In this document: one piece after another, positions 1 through 11,296 of the stretch
How positions within the stretch are numbered: the first letter of the stretch is position 1
Layout: each line of letters opens with the position of its first letter
Source: Mycobacterium yunnanensis
Lineage (GTDB): Bacteria; Actinomycetota; Actinomycetes; Mycobacteriales; Mycobacteriaceae
Reading direction: 5' to 3'
DNA: 64,000 nucleotides
NCBI RefSeq assembly: GCF_025823185.1
Contig: NZ_JACKVK010000008.1
Coordinates: 249,565 to 313,564, forward strand
The notes under the pieces: model-generated
Told to the model about the DNA's origin: nothing
The model's database searches: none
What the model saw: only the letters and a program-made list of their open reading frames with translations
Program-made: the position numbers and the translations under genes

Positions 1-806
1 GGGGTCAGCTCGGGGTGACCGGCGGCGCTCACCGCGTCGGCCAACGGCGCGGTCGCCGAAGCCATTCCCGCGGCGCCCAATTCGGCCAGCACGGCGATCG
101 CGACCGCGGCGTAGACGATCAGGACGATCCCCAGCGCGATCCGGATCGCACGGGGGATGGTGCGCGTCGGATCCCGCACTTCCTCGGCCAGGGTGGCGAT
201 CCGCGCGTATCCGGCGAACGCGAAGAAGCACAGTCCGGCGGCTTGCAACACGCCGAGCGCGCTCGCGTCGTCGAGCCTGAGGCGCGCGGCGTCGGCGCCG
301 TCGGACGTGGCGATCGCGACGACGACCGCGGCCAGCACGGCCAGCACGATCACGACGAGAACCTTGGTGAGCCACGCCGACTTCTGCACCCCCACGGTGT
401 TGACGACCGTCAGCGCCACCACGGCGAGGACCGCGACCGCGTGCGCGTGGTCGGGCCAGGCGTACACCCCAACGGTCAGGGCCATAGCCGCACACGACGC
501 GGTCTTGCCGACGACGAAGCTCCACCCGGCCAGGTAGCCCCAGAACGGGCCGAGCCGCTCCCGGCCGTAGACGTAGGTGCCGCCGGACTGGGGGTAGAGC
601 ACGGCGAGCCGCCCCGATGAGGTGGCGTTGCAGTAGGCGACGACGGCCGCGACGGCCAGGCCGACCAGCAACGCCGACCCCGCGGCCGCGGCCGCGGGGG
701 CCAGCGCGACGAACACACCGGCGCCCAGCATCGAGCCGAGGCCGATGGTGACGGCGTCCGCGGTTCCGAGGGTGCGTCGAAGGGCGGGCGGTTCCGGCGC
801 GGCCAC
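1..806 (-). CDS. APC-family amino acid permease (3' end outside window)
   Basis: Integral membrane transporter of the amino acid-polyamine-organocation family, probably importing or exchanging amino acids at the plasma membrane. The frame opens at a GTG at 806 (VAAPEPPALRR) and stays open to base 1, giving about 268 residues. The first helix carries the family glycine motif (TIGLGSMLGAGVF, about residues 20-32), and LYPQSGGTYVYGRERLG follows the second helix; at least six further hydrophobic stretches follow. It starts 18 bases after the stop of the upstream deacetylase gene on the same strand, so the two could be cotranscribed. The substrate cannot be told. Partial: the C-terminus lies beyond the window edge. 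Confidence 0.82.
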   Translation of the reverse strand, partial: MAAPEPPALRRTLGTADAVTIGLGSMLGAGVFVALAPAAAAAGSALLVGLAVAAVVAYCNATSSGRLAVLYPQSGGTYVYGRERLGPFWGYLAGWSFVVGKTASCAAMALTVGVYAWPDHAHAVAVLAVVALTVVNTVGVQKSAWLTKVLVVIVLAVLAAVVVAIATSDGADAARLRLDDASALGVLQAAGLCFFAFAGYARIATLAEEVRDPTRTIPRAIRIALGIVLIVYAAVAIAVLAELGAAGMASATAPLADAVSAAGHPELT

Positions 807-824
807 GCGTGCAGCGTAGCGGCG

Positions 825-1700
825 TCAGGCCGGGTAGGCGGAGGTGAGGCGGCTTGTCTCCGGTTTGGTGAAGACGTCGTTGAGCGTGACCGTGCGGAGG
901 CGGCGGTCGTGGATGATGTCGACCAGTTCGTGGTAGACGCCCGTGACCGGTGGGTGGTTGAGGTGGCCGATGACGATCTTCTGCGGGACGTAGTACTGGT
1001 CGGCGTTGGCGACGATGTCGCGCGGCGTCAGGATCTGGTCGTCGCCGATGTTGCCGTCCCACAGCGCGGTCTGGGTGTAGCCGAAGTCGGCGGCCACCGA
1101 CTGCACCAGATCGTTGTAGGCGCCGTAGGGCGGCCGGTAGTACGGCGTGGCGTCGACGCCGAAGGTGTCGTGCAGGAACTGGTCGGTGTGCCTCAGCTCG
1201 TCGGCGATCCGGCTGCCGGTCAGCTTGGTCAGGTCGGGATGAACCCAGGTGTGGTTGCCCAGCTGGATCTGGCCCGAGTCGACCAGCGGCTGCAGCAGGT
1301 CGCGGTTGTCGGTCCAGGAGGAGAACGCCCCGGTGACGAACATCGTCAGGCGGATGCCGGTGTCCTTCGCCAGTTGCGCGTAGGCGCGTACCACCGCGGT
1401 GTCGACGCCGTCGTCGAGGGTCAGCGACAGGAGGTCCCCCGGGCCGGGCAGAGCGCTCAGCACGCCGCCGCCGGGCAGGGGGATCCGGTCCTGCGGTGCG
1501 GGGGCGGGCAGCAGTTCCGGCCAGGTGGGAGCGGTCGGGAGCGCAGCGGGCGGCGCCGGTGCGGGCGCCTGCGCGGCCTGGCTCGACGCATCCGCGCCGC
1601 AACGCACCAGGGCGATGCCGGCCGCCGACGCGATGGCCCCCGCGAGCAAGTTGCGCCGGGACAGCAAAGTCCCATTCGTCACTCTGGTCACATTGGGCAC
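825..1700 (-). CDS. Polysaccharide deacetylase (NodB domain), Tat-exported
   Basis: Carbohydrate esterase family 4-like protein of 291 residues, expected to remove acetyl groups from a cell-envelope polysaccharide outside the membrane. The N-terminus has a twin-arginine motif (SRRNLLAG, residues 14-21) followed by a hydrophobic stretch and a Pro/Ala-rich linker. NodB motifs are visible: TLDDG at about 94-98 with the catalytic and metal Asp pair, NHTWVHP with two metal His, and RPPYGAYN. A Cys at residue 34 (LVRC) is a poor lipobox, so secretion is more likely than lipidation. A second, distant deacetylase of the same superfamily lies at 38681-39472. The true substrate is unknown. Confidence 0.85.
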   Translation of the reverse strand: MPNVTRVTNGTLLSRRNLLAGAIASAAGIALVRCGADASSQAAQAPAPAPPAALPTAPTWPELLPAPAPQDRIPLPGGGVLSALPGPGDLLSLTLDDGVDTAVVRAYAQLAKDTGIRLTMFVTGAFSSWTDNRDLLQPLVDSGQIQLGNHTWVHPDLTKLTGSRIADELRHTDQFLHDTFGVDATPYYRPPYGAYNDLVQSVAADFGYTQTALWDGNIGDDQILTPRDIVANADQYYVPQKIVIGHLNHPPVTGVYHELVDIIHDRRLRTVTLNDVFTKPETSRLTSAYPA

Positions 1701-1770
1701 GTTCAGCAGGGTAGCTGCCGAACGCCCGACAACCCGGGAAGCTGGGCTGACAGTCGGCTGGGTGCCGGTC

Positions 1771-2040
1771 TTAGCGGTTGCGGATGACGTTGACGGCCAG
1801 GTAGCCGCCGTAGCCGAGCAGTCCGATCAAGGCGACCTTGCGGGTCTGGGGGACGGCCACGCCGAGCCCCAGGGCCGTCTCGAGCCCGCCGTTGATCTTC
1901 AGGAAGCGCGCCGTGTCGGTGGGAAATGCCGCCTTGGTGATGCCCTCGAACAGCTCCGGGCGGACGAAGTGCGCCACTCCGGTTCCGGCCAGGGCCAATC
2001 CGGCGATGGTGGCGGGCGTGGACGTCTTCTCCTGCGGCAC
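1771..2040 (-). CDS. Small conserved membrane protein (DoxX-like)
   Basis: Protein of 89 residues with two or three predicted membrane segments (about 10-25, 45-60, 67-82) and a basic C-terminus. The composition and the GLALAGTGVAHFVRPELFEGI stretch resemble short mycobacterial DoxX-like membrane proteins, but no catalytic motif is visible. It follows the monooxygenase gene on the same strand after a gap of 14 bases, so it is probably translated from the same message. Function unknown. Confidence 0.7.
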   Translation of the reverse strand: MPQEKTSTPATIAGLALAGTGVAHFVRPELFEGITKAAFPTDTARFLKINGGLETALGLGVAVPQTRKVALIGLLGYGGYLAVNVIRNR

Positions 2041-2054
2041 TGCGATTCCTCTCG

Positions 2055-3542
2055 TCAGGCAATCTGATAGTCGGTCAGCGGAAACTCGGAGGCCTCCTTG
2101 ATGGCCGCCTCGGTCGACGACGGCCGCAACAGCGTGGGCTCACCCGCGGGATTGAAGTAGTACGAATGGGCACTACCGCAGTTGCCGTTGGTGAACAGCG
2201 AGTCGCCGAGCAACTCGGTCATCCGGTCCAGGAATGCGGTGTTGGCGTCCTCGGTGACCTCGAAGGTGGTAGCGCCCCGACGCTTGAGCTCCGTGAACAG
2301 CCGGTCCATCAACCGCATCTGATACTCCATCGTGTTGAAGAAGTTCAGACCGAGGAACGCATACGGGCTCGCCAAGCTCAGATAGTTCGGGAAGTACGGC
2401 ATCGACACACCCTGGTAGGCCTGGAACCTGGTGTCGCGCCACCACTTTCCCAGATCGCGCCCTTCGCGTCCGATGACCTCGACGGCCGGGAAGTTAGCTT
2501 CCCACAGGTCGAAGCCGGTTGCGAGCACCAGCACGTCGACGTCGTTCTTGGTGCCGTCCTTGCCCACGATGCCGTCGGCGACGATGTGGTCGATCCCGGC
2601 GTCCTGCAGGTGTACGTGCGGTTTGGTGAACGCACGATAGTAGCCGTTGGAGAACGTCGGGCGCTTGCAGCCGAAGTCGTAGTCGGGGGTCAGCCGGCGG
2701 CGCAGGTCGGGATCGCGAATCACCGCGAAGCGGTGCATGCGGGACAGGTCGGCGGCCGAGATGTTGAACCGTCCTCGGAACGTGCGGTAGTGCCGCACTC
2801 CGACCGACACCATCACCTCGTAGATCGACGAGGTCAGCCAGCGGAGGAGTCGCTGGGTCGCCGGGACGCGGGCGAACATCCGCTTCGCGCGCTCACCGAA
2901 CCGCACGTCGATCTTGGGCACCACCCAGATCGGGGTGCGCTGGTAGACGGTCAGGTCGGCGGCCTTCTTCGCGAGCTCGGGAATGAGCTGCACGGCGGTC
3001 GCGCCGGTGCCGATCACCGCGATGCGTCGGTCCGAGGGGTCGAAGTCGTCCTCCCACTCGGTGGTGTGGACGACCTTCCCGGCGAAGTCGGCGATGCCGG
3101 GGATGTCGGGCACCGCGGGCTGGGACAGGAATCCCGTCGCGGTGATGAGGTAGCGCGCCGTGACCGTCGCGCCGTCGGCCAGCGCGATGCGCCACTGGCT
3201 GGCGTCCTCGTCCCAGCGGGCGCCCTCGACCGTGGTGTTGAACCGCATGTTCCTGCGGACGTCGTACTTGTCGGCGACGTCGTCGGCGTACTGCTTGATC
3301 TCCGGGCCGGGGGTGAACAGGCGCGACCAGTTCGGGTTGGGCTCGAAGAAGTAGGAGTAGGTCGTGGTGGGGACGTCGACCGCCAGGCCCGGGTAGTGGT
3401 TGACGTACCAGGTGCCGCCGAGGTCGTCTTCGCGATCCAGGATGACAAAGTCGTCGATGCCGTTGCGCTTGAGCGCGATCGCCGCGCCGATTCCGGCGAA
3501 CCCTGCTCCGACGATGACTGCGTCGTAGTGCTCCGAAGTCAT
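2055..3542 (-). CDS. Flavin-containing monooxygenase, Baeyer-Villiger type
   Basis: NAD(P)H- and FAD-dependent monooxygenase of 495 residues, the usual length for type I Baeyer-Villiger enzymes that insert oxygen next to a ketone. Visible are the FAD Rossmann motif GAGFAG at about 12-17, the family fingerprint FxGxxxHxxxW at about 153-163 (FAGKVVHTTEW), and the NADP Rossmann motif GTGATA at about 178-183. Mycobacteria carry many paralogues, including EthA-like enzymes, and the substrate cannot be inferred. It precedes a small membrane protein on the same strand. Nearby genes do not indicate a degradation pathway. Confidence 0.88.
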   Translation of the reverse strand: MTSEHYDAVIVGAGFAGIGAAIALKRNGIDDFVILDREDDLGGTWYVNHYPGLAVDVPTTTYSYFFEPNPNWSRLFTPGPEIKQYADDVADKYDVRRNMRFNTTVEGARWDEDASQWRIALADGATVTARYLITATGFLSQPAVPDIPGIADFAGKVVHTTEWEDDFDPSDRRIAVIGTGATAVQLIPELAKKAADLTVYQRTPIWVVPKIDVRFGERAKRMFARVPATQRLLRWLTSSIYEVMVSVGVRHYRTFRGRFNISAADLSRMHRFAVIRDPDLRRRLTPDYDFGCKRPTFSNGYYRAFTKPHVHLQDAGIDHIVADGIVGKDGTKNDVDVLVLATGFDLWEANFPAVEVIGREGRDLGKWWRDTRFQAYQGVSMPYFPNYLSLASPYAFLGLNFFNTMEYQMRLMDRLFTELKRRGATTFEVTEDANTAFLDRMTELLGDSLFTNGNCGSAHSYYFNPAGEPTLLRPSSTEAAIKEASEFPLTDYQIA

Positions 3543-3585
3543 GGCAAGACGGTACCTCAGGTACTGAGTTCGACCTGCTCCCCAG

Positions 3586-4200
3586 TCAGCCCTTCAGCGA
3601 TCCTGTGCGCTTGTCCTCGGTGGTGGCGATGCACACGATGGCGCGGTCACCCTGGCCCCACGTCTCGGCGGTGGGGTAGAGCACGAACACCCCGACCGAG
3701 GAGTCCTGCATGGCATCGGGGGAGTAGGACTCCAACTCGGCAGGGCACTTGTTCTGCCAGTCGCTGATGGTCGCCTCGCCGGGGTAGGCGCCGTCGGGCA
3801 TGGTCAGCACCGCGTACGCCTCACCGGCGTGCGGCTGACTGCAATCGGTCTTGGGGACCATCCGGATCAGCGTCGCGTCGGGGATCTCCGTCAGGCAGTC
3901 GCCCACGGCCAGATCGGTCGCGACGACCTTGTCCTTGTTGGCCATGACGAAGAACACCGCGGCACCCACCAGGATCGCGGCGAGGACGAAGGCGCCCACC
4001 GACAATCCGATGATGAGGCCCTTGCGCGACTTCTTCGGCGGTGGCGCCGGATACGGGTAGCCGGCGGGCGGCTGTCCGTACTGTCCCGGCGGGCCGTAGG
4101 GGCCCTGTTGGTACGGCAGGGGCGGTGGCGGCGGGTATTGCGCCCCGGGGTGCTGGTACGCGGGCGGCTGATTCGGGTCTCCCGACGGCCAGGTCATCAC
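3586..4200 (-). CDS. Septum-formation family membrane protein (proline/tyrosine-rich N-terminus)
   Basis: Protein of 204 residues: a Pro/Gln/Tyr-rich cytoplasmic tail (1-55), a KKSRK basic stop-transfer signal, one membrane helix (about 61-86) and an extracytoplasmic domain with four Cys. The domain (VGDCLTEIP and later DCSQPHAGE, CPAEL, CIA) matches the Septum_form type found in actinobacteria. Its GTG start overlaps the stop of the upstream alpha/beta hydrolase gene as GTGA, and a second ATG follows directly. The position matches the M. tuberculosis Rv0420c/Rv0421c pair. The cell-division role is inferred from the family name only. Confidence 0.75.
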   Translation of the reverse strand: MMTWPSGDPNQPPAYQHPGAQYPPPPPLPYQQGPYGPPGQYGQPPAGYPYPAPPPKKSRKGLIIGLSVGAFVLAAILVGAAVFFVMANKDKVVATDLAVGDCLTEIPDATLIRMVPKTDCSQPHAGEAYAVLTMPDGAYPGEATISDWQNKCPAELESYSPDAMQDSSVGVFVLYPTAETWGQGDRAIVCIATTEDKRTGSLKG

Positions 4201-4821
4201 CGGAACTTAGCAGGATTGGGGTCGCAGTACCGGAGAGCTGCGTCGACGGCCAGCGCAGGCACGTTCAGCGTCTTCGAGCCGAGATCGTGGCGGGCGCCGG
4301 TCACCTCGACGAGCTCCGTGGGACCGGCGACCAGGGCGGCCGCCGACCGCAGTTCCTCCACGGTGCCGAACGGGTCCGACGTGCCGTGGGTGAAGACCGT
4401 GGGCACGGTGATCAGGGGAAGGTGTTCGGTGCGACCGCGTTCGGGCTTGCCCGGCGGATGCAACGGATAGGAGAACAGGGTGAGGACGTCGACCGCCAGG
4501 CCGTCGGCGACCGCCATCGACGTCATCCGACCGCCGTAGGAGTGCCCGCCGGCGAGGACCGGGCCCTTGGTCAGCGAGCGGGCCAGGGCCACCGCCTCGA
4601 CGATGCCGGCCTGGTCAGCGGTGGCCGAACCCGACGGCGGGCCCTTGGGCCGACGCCTGCGATAGGGCAGGTCGTAGCGCACCGCGAGCCAGCCGCGGCT
4701 GGCCCATTCGTCGCACAATTTGACCAGCATCGGCGAGTCGCGGTTGCCGCCAGCGCCGTGGGTCAGCAGCACGATCCCGGTCTCGTCGCCGGCAGGCGCG
4801 TGCGCCACGCCCGCAATGGCG

Positions 4822-4832
<11 letters not shown>
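4197..4832 (-). CDS. Alpha/beta hydrolase (Tex30/KANL3-like, Rv0421c-like)
   Basis: Cytoplasmic alpha/beta-fold hydrolase of about 211 residues. It shows the oxyanion segment LLTHGAGGNRDSP, the nucleophile elbow GGHSYGGRM with the catalytic Ser, a late Asp (HGTSDPFG) and a final His (GARHDL). The ATG at 4832 is preferred over an upstream extension because it puts MAFDAIAG at the front and gives an 11-base overlap with the end of thiD, which argues for translation coupled to the thiamine genes. Substrate unknown; the family includes dienelactone-hydrolase-like esterases. The same gene order follows thiD in M. tuberculosis. Confidence 0.8.
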
Positions 4833-7372
<2,540 letters not shown>

Positions 7373-7422
7373 TGAACGTACCCCAGAGCACGGCATGCGC
7401 GCGAGGGGTAGGGGAATAGGAA

Positions 7423-7452
7423 TTGCCACGAGATGTTTTGTATAGCTAACAT
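7423..7452 (+). promoter_or_regulatory. Possible promoter of the MFS transporter gene
   Basis: TTGCCA at 7423-7428 and TAACAT at 7447-7452 are spaced by 18 bases, in an AT-rich patch (TTTTGTATAGCTAACATATG) that stands out from the GC-rich surroundings. This would start transcription about 50 bases ahead of the MFS start codon. Assignment rests on sequence resemblance only. Confidence 0.35.
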
Positions 7453-7512
7453 ATGTGTTTTGGGCAGCGCAGCCCCGCACGCCAGCATTGCCGACATAGC
7501 GAGACGACGCCG

Positions 7513-9264
7513 ATGACGACTGAGATCGAGATGACGAAGACCGACGAAGCCCTCACCGACACCGCCACCCGCAGGCGGCGCATCGACCACGACCATCCGC
7601 ACTACAAGTGGGTCGTGTTGTCCAACACCACCCTTGGAACGCTGCTGGCCACCATCAACGCCTCCATCGTGCTGATCTCGTTGCCGGCCATCTTCCGTGG
7701 CATCGGGCTCAACCCGCTGGCCCCCGGCAACGTCAGCTACCTGCTGTGGATGTTGATGGGGTACCTGGTGGTCACCGCCGTGCTGGTGGTTCCCTTCGGC
7801 CGGCTCGGCGACATGTTCGGCCGCGTGCGGATCTACAACTGGGGCTTCGTGGTGTTCACCGTCGCCGCGATCGCGCTGTCCTTCGACCCGTTCCACCTCG
7901 GCGGCGGTGCGCTCTGGCTGATCGGCTGGCGCGTGGTGCAGGGCGTCGGTGGCGCGATGCTGATGGCGTCGTCCTCGGCGATCCTCACCGACGCCTTCCC
8001 CGCCAATCAGCGTGGCATGGCACTCGGGGTCAACATGGTCTCGGCCGTCGCCGGCTCGTTCCTGGGTCTGCTGATCGGCGGGTTCCTCTCCGAGTGGCAC
8101 TGGAAGGCGATCTTCTGGGTGGGCGTGCCGATCGGCATCGCCGGCACCATCTGGAGTGTTCGGTCGCTGCGCGAACTCGGCTCACGCACACCGGGCAAGC
8201 TGGACTGGCCCGGCACCCTCACCTTCGGCTTGGGGCTGACGGTGCTGCTGGCCGGCATCACCTACGGCATCCAGCCCTACGGTGGTGCGTCGACCGGGTG
8301 GACCAACCCGATGGTGCTGGGCGCCATCGGCATTGGCTTGCTGCTGCTGGTGGCGTTCTGCTTCATCGAGTTGCACGTCGAGTCTCCGATGGTCGACGTG
8401 CGGCTGTTCAAGTCCGCATCGTTCGGCATGGGCAACCTGGCCGGTCTCATGTCGTCGATGGGCCGCGGCGGGCTGCAGTTCATGCTCATCATCTGGCTGC
8501 AGGGCATCTGGCTTCCGTTGCATGGCTACAGCTTCGAGTCCACCCCGCTGTGGGCCGGCATCTACCTGTTGCCGATCACCGTCGGCTTCCTGGTGGCCGG
8601 CCCCGTCGCGGGTTCGCTGTCCGACCGCTTCGGCGCGCGACCCTTCACCGTCGGCGGCATGCTGCTGATGGCGGCGACCTTCATTGCGCTGGTGCTGATT
8701 CCCGTCAACTTCGACTACTGGGTGTTCGCACTTCTGGTGTTCCTCAACGGCCTTGGCGGCGGCATCTTCACCGCCCCCAACACCGCGGCCATCATGTCGA
8801 GCGTGCCTGCCGCTCAGCGCGGTGCGGCATCCGGTGTGCGCGCGACCTTCTTCAACGCGGGCTCGTCGTTGTCCATCGGTGTCTTCTTCTCCCTGATGAT
8901 CGTCGGGTTGGCCCACACCCTGCCCTCGGCGTTGAACAGTGGCCTTCAAGCGCAAGGGGTTTCGCCGTCGGTGGCCGGCGACGTGGCCAACCTGCCGCCG
9001 GTGGGCAGCCTCTTCGCGGCATTCCTGGGCTACAACCCGATGGGCGAATTGCTCGGCCCATCGGGTGCACTGGACCAACCCGGCGTCAACGCGGATCTGC
9101 TGACCGGCAAGACGTTCTTCCCGCAGCTGATCACCGAGCCGTTCCACTCCGGCCTGACGGTCGTGTTCATCGCCGCCGCGGTGATGATGTTGCTCGGAGC
9201 GGCGGCGTCGCTGTTCAACCCTGGCCGCTACGGCACCGAGGCCGGCGCCGACAACGCCGCCTGA
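7513..9264 (+). CDS. MFS drug/proton antiporter, DHA2 (EmrB/QacA) family
   Basis: Membrane transporter of about 583 residues with roughly 14 hydrophobic helices, as expected for DHA2-type efflux pumps. The cytoplasmic loop motif A is present (GRLGDMFGRVR), and motif C-like glycine/proline residues occur in helix 5 (LGVNMVSAVAGSFLGLLIGG). The frame is open from 7453, but the ATG at 7513 (MTTEIEMTKTDEALT) gives the usual short charged N-terminus. No regulator gene lies beside it. The exported substrate cannot be predicted. In M. tuberculosis the region between thiC and xthA instead holds Rv0424c, ctpH and Rv0426c, so this is a lineage-specific replacement. Confidence 0.88.
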   Translation: MTTEIEMTKTDEALTDTATRRRRIDHDHPHYKWVVLSNTTLGTLLATINASIVLISLPAIFRGIGLNPLAPGNVSYLLWMLMGYLVVTAVLVVPFGRLGDMFGRVRIYNWGFVVFTVAAIALSFDPFHLGGGALWLIGWRVVQGVGGAMLMASSSAILTDAFPANQRGMALGVNMVSAVAGSFLGLLIGGFLSEWHWKAIFWVGVPIGIAGTIWSVRSLRELGSRTPGKLDWPGTLTFGLGLTVLLAGITYGIQPYGGASTGWTNPMVLGAIGIGLLLLVAFCFIELHVESPMVDVRLFKSASFGMGNLAGLMSSMGRGGLQFMLIIWLQGIWLPLHGYSFESTPLWAGIYLLPITVGFLVAGPVAGSLSDRFGARPFTVGGMLLMAATFIALVLIPVNFDYWVFALLVFLNGLGGGIFTAPNTAAIMSSVPAAQRGAASGVRATFFNAGSSLSIGVFFSLMIVGLAHTLPSALNSGLQAQGVSPSVAGDVANLPPVGSLFAAFLGYNPMGELLGPSGALDQPGVNADLLTGKTFFPQLITEPFHSGLTVVFIAAAVMMLLGAAASLFNPGRYGTEAGADNAA

Positions 9265-9270
9265 GCCCCG

Positions 9271-9504
9271 TCAGCCGAGCGGCGGCAGATTGCCCCACGG
9301 TCCGTACGGACCGTTCTGCGCGCCCGGTCCCGGATCGACGTTGGGGGTGGTGCCGCCCTCGACACCCTCCGGGCCAAGGCACCGCGACGTGGACACGGCG
9401 ACGTCGCACGGATCGTTGGCCAGGGCAACGGGTGCGCCAGCCACCCCGAGGGCGATTCCGGCCGCGGCCAGGATGGGGGCGACGGCGAGTGTGGTGAACG
9501 ACAT
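9271..9504 (-). CDS. Small secreted protein, unknown function
   Basis: Protein of 77 residues with a Sec-type signal peptide (hydrophobic residues 5-27, cleavage likely after the ALA at 27-29). The mature part is about 48 residues, contains two Cys (DPCDVAVSTSRC) and a Gly/Pro-rich tail with a GPYGPWG motif. It resembles small exported mycobacterial proteins of unknown role. It is convergent with the MFS gene (six-base gap), and its upstream region contains the GAGAACGC repeats shared with the DUF1275 gene. Confidence 0.7.
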   Translation of the reverse strand: MSFTTLAVAPILAAAGIALGVAGAPVALANDPCDVAVSTSRCLGPEGVEGGTTPNVDPGPGAQNGPYGPWGNLPPLG

Positions 9505-9535
9505 GTCTTCTCCTTCGTCGAGTGTTCGATGATGC

Positions 9536-9657
9536 GCGTTCTCGCGCTCACCGCAGGACTACCCGGGCCTCGAACCCCGAGAACGCCGCGAAAAGTGCTC
9601 ATAGAGAACGCATATCTGGCGCGGTACGCGAAACATCCCTGACACATATGCGTTCTC
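9536..9657. repeat. Four copies of GAGAACGC/GCGTTCTC in a divergent intergenic region
   Basis: The octamer occurs at 9536-9543 (GCGTTCTC), 9579-9586 (GAGAACGC), 9604-9611 (GAGAACGC) and 9650-9657 (GCGTTCTC). The last two extend to a perfect 12-base inverted repeat, GAGAACGCATAT (9604-9615) and ATATGCGTTCTC (9646-9657), separated by 30 bases. They lie in the 253-base gap between the divergent small secreted protein gene and the DUF1275 gene. Either a regulator binding array or a long-looped RNA hairpin would fit. Confidence 0.75.
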
Positions 9658-9757
9658 GATGAAGGCCGCCTCGCGCGCGGCGTCGGGTGGATCTGCCCGG
9701 TATCGGTGGAAGTGACCGTCTTTGCCCGACACCCACCACAGCGCGGAGGACATGCTC

Positions 9758-10501
9758 ATGCCGGACAAGGGATATCCCGCCGACGCCACCACCAGGAACC
9801 GATTCGCCGTCGCCCTCGCCGCAATCGCAGGGACCGCCGACGTGATCGGCTTCATGGAGTACTCGCAACTGTTCTTGTCCTTCATGAGCGGCAACACCAC
9901 CCGCATGGGCGAGGCCGCCAGTTCGGCCGAGTGGGTCATGGTTGCCCGCTTCGGCGGGGTGATCGCCGTCTTCTGCTTCGGCGCCTTCCTCGGCACGCTG
10001 ATCGCCGCCTGGTCCGGACGATGGCGGTTGGTCACCCTCCTGGGCATCCAGTCCAGTCTCTTGACCCTCGGTGCCTTCTTGCCGGTGGCCTCCGACGCGA
10101 TCCCGTGGCACGCGTACCCGGTCGTACTGGCACTGGGTCTACAGAACGCCACGCTGCAGGACGAGGCGGGCCGAAGCATGGCGCTGACCTACGTCACCGG
10201 CACCATCGTCCGGTTTGGCGCCGGACTTGCCAACCTGCTGCTGCACAAGCCCGCCCCGTCCTTCTGGATCCAGGGCCCGCTGTGGGCTGGCCTGGCCTCC
10301 GGCGCGGTGCTCGGCGGCGTGCTGCAGCACTGGTTGGGACAAACGGCGTTCCTGGTGCCGGCCGCCATGCTGACGGCGCTGGCGATCTGGGCCCTGGTCA
10401 GACTGCTCAAGGAGCCCGCGAGCCCGCTCGTCACCAGCGAGCACGCGCCGCAACCCGACGCCCATCCGTCGGCGCCCCCGGCCGTCCTGATTCGGCGCTA
10501 G
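9758..10501 (+). CDS. DUF1275 (YoaK-like) membrane protein
   Basis: Membrane protein of about 247 residues with six to seven hydrophobic segments, matching DUF1275. The family segment FMSGNTTRMGEAA follows the first helix, and LGLQNATLQDEAG precedes a central helix. A TTG at 9722 and an ATG at 9752 are also in frame. The ATG at 9758 is chosen because GGAGGA at 9745-9750 lies seven bases upstream. The end overlaps the convergent xthA stop by four bases. Some family members sit near transport or stress genes, but no function is established. Confidence 0.8.
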   Translation: MPDKGYPADATTRNRFAVALAAIAGTADVIGFMEYSQLFLSFMSGNTTRMGEAASSAEWVMVARFGGVIAVFCFGAFLGTLIAAWSGRWRLVTLLGIQSSLLTLGAFLPVASDAIPWHAYPVVLALGLQNATLQDEAGRSMALTYVTGTIVRFGAGLANLLLHKPAPSFWIQGPLWAGLASGAVLGGVLQHWLGQTAFLVPAAMLTALAIWALVRLLKEPASPLVTSEHAPQPDAHPSAPPAVLIRR

Positions 10502-11292
10502 TCGAGGTCCACCAGCACGGGGGCATGGTCGCTCGGCGCGGGCGTCCCCTTCTTGCCGGGCTTGCGCTCGTCGCGGGCGATCTCGGCGTGGGTGACGCGG
10601 GCCGCCAAACCCGGTGAGCCCAAGATGAAGTCGATGCGCATGCCCTGGCGCTTGGGGAACCGCAACTGCGTGTAGTCCCAGTAGGTGAAGTTCTCCGGCG
10701 GTGGTGCGAACGGACGCACCACGTCGGCGAACTCGCCCTCGATGGCACGGAACGCCGCCCGTTCCGGCTCGGTGACGTGCGTGCTCCCCTTGAAGACCTC
10801 GACGTCCCACACGTCGTCGTCGGTGGGCGCGATGTTCCAGTCGCCTACCAGGGCGATCGGTGCGGTCGGGTCCGCTGCCAGCCAGCCCGATGCGCTATCA
10901 CGAAGCGCCGCAAGCCATTCCAGCTTGTAGGCGTAGTGCGGGTCCTCGACCGTGCGGCCATTCGGAACGTAGAGACTCCACACCCGGACCCCACCGCACG
11001 TCGCCCCGATCGCCCTGGCCTCGTCGGAGTCGTTGAAGGCGGGCTGCCCCGGAAAGCCAACGGCGACGTCCTCGAGCCCGACGCGGGAGGCGATCGCGAC
11101 GCCATTCCACTGGTTGTGGCCGACGTGAGCCACGTCGTAGCCCAGCGCGGCGAAGGGCATGGTCGGGAACTGCGCGTCGGTGCACTTGGTCTCCTGCATG
11201 GCCAGCACGTCCACGTCGGCGCGTTCGAGCCAACCGGTGACGCGGTCGATGCGGGAGCGGATGGAGTTGACGTTCCAGGTGGCCAGGCGCAC
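10498..11292 (-). CDS. xthA: Exodeoxyribonuclease III
   Basis: Endonuclease/exonuclease/phosphatase-family AP endonuclease of 264 residues for base excision repair. Motifs visible: N-terminal ATWNVNSIRSR, LAMQETKC with the metal Glu, YVPNG, the catalytic VGDWNIAPTDDD region, and the terminal PSDHAPVLVDLD with the catalytic Asp-His pair. The next gene upstream on the strand (GNAT) ends five bases before its start, so xthA, GNAT and def form one minus-strand unit as in M. tuberculosis Rv0427c-Rv0429c. Confidence 0.94.
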   Translation of the reverse strand: MRLATWNVNSIRSRIDRVTGWLERADVDVLAMQETKCTDAQFPTMPFAALGYDVAHVGHNQWNGVAIASRVGLEDVAVGFPGQPAFNDSDEARAIGATCGGVRVWSLYVPNGRTVEDPHYAYKLEWLAALRDSASGWLAADPTAPIALVGDWNIAPTDDDVWDVEVFKGSTHVTEPERAAFRAIEGEFADVVRPFAPPPENFTYWDYTQLRFPKRQGMRIDFILGSPGLAARVTHAEIARDERKPGKKGTPAPSDHAPVLVDLD

Positions 11293-11296
11293 GCGG

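Noticed and set aside
15..620. Plus-strand ORF of 201 codons at the window start
   Set aside because: Arg/Asp/Gly-rich composition typical of an off-frame reading opposite the amino acid permease.
9297..9314. Eighteen-base palindrome ACGGTCCGTACGGACCGT
   Set aside because: It lies inside the coding end of the small secreted protein (GPYGP codons), has no loop and no T-run, so a terminator or operator role is not supported.
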